DNA of 64,000 nucleotides from Phycomyces blakesleeanus NRRL 1555(-). Lineage: Eukaryota; Mucoromycota; Mucoromycetes; Mucorales; Phycomycetaceae. Below the pieces are notes generated by a model. The model made no database searches and had not been told where the DNA came from. It saw only the letters and a list, made by a program, of their open reading frames with translations. The stretch lies in the NCBI RefSeq assembly GCF_001638985.1, contig NW_017265151.1, positions 424,147 through 488,146 on the forward strand, given 5' to 3'. Below are positions 59,626-64,000 of the stretch, piece by piece. Within the stretch, counting starts at the first letter, position 1. Every line of letters begins with the position of its first letter. The position numbers and the translations under genes are program-made.

Positions 59626-60157
59626 TGTTGTGGTGGTTGAAGTTGAAGAAGTTTTTAAGAGGAAGAATTGAAGATTTGAGATTAGGAATGAAGATTCGTG
59701 AGAACTTGTGTAGGTTTTGTTTATTGAGAAAGATTTGGTATCAAAGTTTGGTCAGGTTCCTACACTGAACTACTACTGCTATTTATATTGTTTTGGATTG
59801 GGAAAATTATATGACTGGAGTCAGGTAATCGATCCTATCTGAGCCTTAATCAGAGCAACGTGATCTTGGGATAATTAATGTATGATTAATTATATAAATG
59901 TGTGTAGTCCCAATGAAGTATTAACATCGAAAGTAAATGTGTTTACGAGTTATAATTATGCTTATAATAATCCACTGATGTATCCCATATTATGGTGATA
60001 TCATCATATGAAATATAATCACTATCATGCATGCTAAACCTGTGTGTTAAATAATAAAGTAATTGGTAGACACCTTTGACTGGAATAGCTGAGGCCTTAT
60101 ATTGTTTCCTTCAGACTTATTCTCAATTACAGCAGTAGTCAATACTCATTTACAACA
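59626..60157 (+). mobile_element. LTR, second copy, fused to LINE copy 3
   Basis: A 532-bp copy of the LTR at 40573-41102, with the same TGTTGT...ACAACA ends. Flanking 5-mers are CCATC and GTTTG, so there is no target duplication, and LINE sequence does not resume on the right. A recombination or deletion between two elements is more likely than simple insertion. Confidence 0.9.
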
Positions 60158-60500
60158 GTTTGTATATTCTGTTAGTTCTCTCTATAGATATTTTCTATGC
60201 TATATCTTTATAGAAAGATTTACATATATTGAAGTGCTATTACATTAGGCGTTTGGCATGTATATAAAAAAATATGGCAGTTGTATTAAAAAAATACAAC
60301 ATTTACAAAAAAAATACTACAGCTCTATAAAAATAATACAAGGTTTACAAAAAAAAATTCTATGGTTATAAAAAAAAATATGACATTTACAAAAAAAAAG
60401 TACAACGTTTGAAAAAAAAATACTATAGTTATATAAAAAAATTGTAAGGCATAAGGATAAAAAAATTGAGTGCCATGTACCCTTCCACCAATAATAAAAG
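60158..60500 (+). repeat. A-rich tandem repeat
   Basis: From about 60265 to 60450 a unit of roughly 20-40 bp recurs. It is built from runs of A8-A9 followed by TACTAC, TACAAGG, TTCTATGG, TATGACATTTAC or GTACAACG. The region encodes nothing; the antisense frames at 60317-60532 are low-complexity. Confidence 0.75.
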
Positions 60501-60620
60501 GGGGGAGCAAATTCAGATGGCAATGGGAGCAAATTCAGTTAGCAATGGATGCAAATTCAATTTCTATGGAAGTCAATCAGATGTCAATGGGGTCTAATTA
60601 GATGGAAACGGATGCTATAT
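60500..60620 (+). repeat. About 22-24-bp degenerate tandem repeat
   Basis: Five diverged units based on GCAAATTCAGATGGCAATGG (later units read GTCAATCAGATGTCAATGGG and CTAATTAGATGGAAACGG). Confidence 0.8.
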
Positions 60621-60830
60621 CAAGTCTCAATCTGGTATTTCTTTTCTGGCACTTGTAACTAAGTCGCAGAATTAATACCACTGGGGAATGTCAAGTTTAT
60701 GAATAGTTTTTAGATAAGAATAAAGATATTTTTTATTAAATATATTTCTTGACTATTTATACGAATTGATACTTGATTTCTGACTAAAAGAATAGCTACG
60801 TCAATATGTCTTAGATGCTAGTTATCCAGC
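60621..60830 (-). repeat. LTR-like fragment, inverted relative of 54826-55034
   Basis: The reverse complement matches the interior of the 54.6-55.4 kb LTR-like remnant over about 210 bp, including CATCTAAGACATATT, TATAAATAGT and TTATCTAAAAACTATTCAT. It has TATA-like and AATAAA motifs and no coding content. Confidence 0.8.
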
Positions 60831-63024
60831 ACTATAGGAAAAAAGTGGTCTTTTTCGAATTTGTGACTTCATTTTTGGTCTATAATAATTAAAAAGTCAC
60901 CAAAAATACAAAATGAAACATGCAAATCTCTGTTCTTTGAAATGGGCAATAAAAAGCAAGTGAACTACCAAAAGTTAGATCTCAGAAGAAACAAATATAT
61001 ATTTTAATTATAGATATTACATTTATAGTAAGTATATAGAGCAATTGAGAAATATTGGATATCAGACGTAAAAAGAAAGAAAATATCTAAGCTTTTGTTA
61101 CTTGAATAAAATTTGTAAAGACAATTCAAAGGCACACTAAAAAAATTAAATAATGAACCGTATGTCATCATTGTAAAATTACTATATTAATATTTCATAT
61201 AAAAAACTAACTAATACATTTGTACAAAATATATGATGCTAATAATGACGTGAACTTTTCTCTTATTTTTCTTTTTATTCATAACAAACCCTTACATCTG
61301 GTTTTATTGTCATTATTATGAATAATATCTGTATAAAAATCATCCAGTTACTTAAATTTACGCAAGAAGCACTACAAAAGAAACAAGCAAATCTATAACT
61401 GGAGATCACCAAACTACATAATGTTACGAATGGATGCACATGTGAGGAGCCAACCTCAGACTATGATGTAAGAAATAATAAAACAAAAAAAAGACATGTA
61501 AACTAATATAAAGTAATATAGACTCTTGCTGTCCCAATTCCAAGACTATTGCCTGTATTAAATCTATAACTTTGAAATATAACTTTAGAATGATGAGTCA
61601 GAATCTTAGGGTTGAACTTAACAAGAAAAACGCAAAGCAATTATTAATACTTGTACATGTCTGATATGTGATAAAATGGCTGACAATCTTTCTGTATAAG
61701 CTTTAGAACCAAATCCAGATAGGATGTCTATTTCTCAAGATGAGAAGAACTTGATATATGCCAAACATATATGCTCACTCAAACGAAGTGATGTTGGCTT
61801 TACTGGATGTCACAAAAGCTGAACATCTCTTCCAAAAGTCTGTTATTCATAGAAAAACCATGTGAAGCAACAACCTTCTAGTAAGTTTATGTTCGTTAAG
61901 TACATTAAATTATATATTAAATATGAAGATATGAAATAATCTGAATGATATTTGGCCAATGATATTCAGAAATAAAGACTTTTATTATTATAACAACCAA
62001 TAAAAACATTTTTAAATAATAATCTTTTACAAAATAAAATCTTTTTACCCAATTAAATTTGTAAATGAAACAGAATATATATAAATGAGGGTTAATTGAA
62101 GTAATGTTTTTGTTAAAATGACCAATAATATAAATTTTCATACTGCAATAAAGTTTCAATTATCTAATTAAAAGTAATAATATGACCAAAGTATTTTATG
62201 AGTGACCATATAAAGAGAAAACTCTTTTATTACTACCAATAAAAAACTTTTTTTTTCTACCAATAGCATAAGAAAAATGATATATAAACTAAAACATCGC
62301 ACTGGAAAAATTAAAAAAAATAAGGTAGTTTAAATATGGGGTATAGTGTAATGTGCTTTCCATATTTAAATTAGTTGATTTTTTTTCCACTTGTGCTGAA
62401 GGTGACCTTCACAGATAGTGGAATGACTAGAGTCAACTAGCGGAATTGTGGGTGGGGGGTGCCGCAGGTAAGGTTTGTTAGCACTTTAGATATACTTATC
62501 TGACTTGATATATAAAAAGAAAGTTTTTTAAAACTGCGTATCTATTTTGATATTCTTTATATGGAACCATAAAGATCAGACACCGACATATTATGAAGAT
62601 TAAAAGTAGCGTAAAGGTGACCTTTAAGTTAGTTTATTGTTAAGAAGTTTGGTCATCAGCAGCAAAAAAAGGCGTCTTTAAAATTATGGACCAGTAATAT
62701 GTTCTTTATTTATTTGGTTTCCCGTTCTTATTAGGTTGGTAATGGTTTACGCTTTTATTTTTATTGGAAAGAATAGAATGTTTCTAGGTTTCAGATCTAA
62801 TAATACTATTCTATATCTCTAGCTACTTCTTGCTTGGTCGGTTTGTTATATTTGGGATAAAAAATTTTTTACAAAAAAGAAATACCTAAAAAAAAATGAG
62901 CTGCTCAATACGTTTTTTTTGGGGTACGAGCAGTACTCTTTGAGAATAGATAAATCGTTAGTGATGGGTGTGCGTGTGTGTTGGATATTTCAATTCTTAT
63001 AAACCATTAATACTTACATTGTAA
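60831..63024. other. AT-rich gene-free region with ATTGGTT-type motifs
   Basis: No exon chain is recognised. Between about 61955 and 63055 the motif ACCAATAAAA, or close variants, occurs several times (near 61997, 62122, 62235, 62260, 63045). It is the reverse complement of the ATTGGTT motif of the 33-kb array. A GAAGGTGACCTTC palindrome lies at 62399-62411 and a G-rich patch near 62450-62461. Confidence 0.5.
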
Positions 63025-63576
63025 TTATCCAGTACAAAGACCAACCAATAAAATATTACAAGTAAAGCTACGGAATTTTGATTCCTTTGACTATGAAAAT
63101 GATTGAAAAAAATTAATTTTTGTGAATTGGGTCATATAATTATTAATTTACATACCCAAAGCAAACGGATTTATTTGTAGATATAGATAATACTTATCAA
63201 AAGTCGATATAGTATCTGGTAGTTTTTTTATTAATAAACAGTATAAGTAATATAATGATACATATAAGGATAGTAAAAGAACAAAAAAAAGTCTTACCAT
63301 GTTAATGACAGCAGCATGAGGTAGAAGCTTTTGATTCATAACATGTTTTGGAGAGGGTTGTTCATCTATAGTAAAAATTGGATTCAGTTTGATTAATATT
63401 AAAGAGAAATATAATAAATAAATAGATGAAAATATTATTGTGTTGGTGGTCGTGTTTAGCTGTAGAAAATATTTTTGGTGATATATCCTATAAAAAAGAA
63501 AGGAAAAAATCAGGATACTTTTATGAGATGATAGTATGAAGTATATTTACTAACCTTGGCTAATCCGGATGGCCAT
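63025..63576 (-). CDS. Possible short spliced gene or 5' gene fragment
   Basis: A 22-nt exon (63576-63555, ATG to GCCAAG) joins in frame, through a 189-bp GTTAGT...TATAG intron, to a 68-nt exon (63365-63298). The joined peptide begins MAIRISQDEQPSPK and continues HVMNQKLLPHAAVINM. A third block after TTTTCATAG (63090-63025) would add 21 residues and a TAA. The first two exons have protein-like codons and good splice sites. The third is uncertain. I recognise no family; it may be the start of a decayed gene. Confidence 0.28.
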
Positions 63577-64000
63577 TGTGAAGAGAATGCATCAGAAGGA
63601 AACTATACACAAGTGACTATGGTAGCAGAAATACTTGTTATTACTCAGCTATATTTGAAGAAATTACTAATAAAGAAAAATAAAGAAAAAAAGCACCTTA
63701 CCAGGAACATTTGCAAGTATAAGAGTAAAAGAGAAAGAAAGAAGTAAAAAGAAAAGAGAGGGCGAGTGTCTATGGCAACTGAAACAACTAATTCTTTTTA
63801 GTTATATAAAAAAAGTACTTTAAAAAAGCAGATTAAAAAAAAAGACTAATAAAAAAATAAAAAATGGGTGGAGACAGCAACGAAGAGTGTGTCTATGGCA
63901 ACAGAATAAATAAATTCTTTTATTTTCTATAAAGAAGACTTTTTAGAAAGAACATGTCTTACACAAATAGTTTGCAAATATAATAGAAGTTGCAGAGATA
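63577..64000. other. Window edge, AT-rich
   Basis: Purine-rich and A-rich runs without a supported gene. The frame at 63556-63747 is lysine-rich low-complexity sequence on the opposite strand to the possible gene. Confidence 0.45.

Overview
The window looks like nuclear DNA of an early-diverging fungus, most probably Mucoromycota (Mucorales). The reasons are AT-rich sequence, compact genes with many short GTAAG...AG introns, Plavaka-type Tnp2 transposase remnants, and an apurinic-endonuclease LINE family resembling the Grem-LINE1 elements described in Mucor. The species cannot be named from sequence alone.

Region 1 (about 1-20,150) is gene-bearing. It holds YSH1/CPSF73, the pre-mRNA 3'-end endonuclease (932-4507, minus, 12 exons). 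A Sec14-like CRAL-TRIO protein follows (5184-6910, minus, 4 exons), then a decayed DDE transposase (about 8250-10350, plus). Next come QTRT2, the non-catalytic subunit of the queuine tRNA-ribosyltransferase (11886-13783, plus, 8 exons), and dihydroorotase/URA4 (14275-15618, minus, 3 exons). A stand-alone 78-residue helix-turn-helix protein (16700-16936, plus) and a kynurenine/alpha-aminoadipate-type aminotransferase (18211-20147, minus, 8 exons) complete it. The reconstructed reading frames of the five spliced housekeeping genes are continuous and close to family lengths. They are ordinary housekeeping neighbours with no sign of joint function.

Region 2 (about 20,150-31,000) is gene-poor and AT-rich. 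It contains a broken unknown ORF (23,552-24,222), a repeat that also occurs inverted at 10.6 kb, and a strongly decayed Plavaka transposase (25,270-27,850, minus).

Region 3 (about 31,050-42,060) is a non-coding repeat field. A 2,631-bp block (31,052-33,682) recurs with no difference seen at 37,460-40,090 (offset exactly 6,408). An older diverged relative lies between them (about 34,370-36,200). Within the blocks are a 47-bp tandem array, a 74-bp minisatellite, an array of ATTGGTT motifs, and long stretches with G far above C on the plus strand. A 530-bp solo LTR with a perfect 5-bp target duplication sits at 40,573-41,102. An unknown spliced gene-like unit lies at 42,868-43,972 and a second, nearly full-length but broken Plavaka transposase at 44,585-47,731.

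Region 4 (48,510-60,157) is a LINE and tRNA cluster. Two intact tRNA genes, Thr(AGT) and Ile(AAT), each have a LINE head-to-head at their 5' side, so the LINEs point outward from a 1.1-kb core that holds an LTR-like remnant. The 3' end of the complete LINE joins a 15-nt tRNA-Thr stub that ends inside the A box. A LINE tail at 40,196 joins another 15-nt tRNA-like stub at the same tRNA position. A 53-bp duplication around the complete LINE shows that insertion rebuilds an intact tRNA gene. This is the most interesting signal in the window: a LINE family that appears to target the tRNA A box and regenerate its target.

Region 5 (60,158-64,000) is AT-rich, with simple tandem repeats, an inverted LTR-like fragment and a possible 5' gene fragment near the right edge. 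The ORF-poor repeat field flanked by LINEs resembles published Mucor pericentric DNA, but that is only a hypothesis here.
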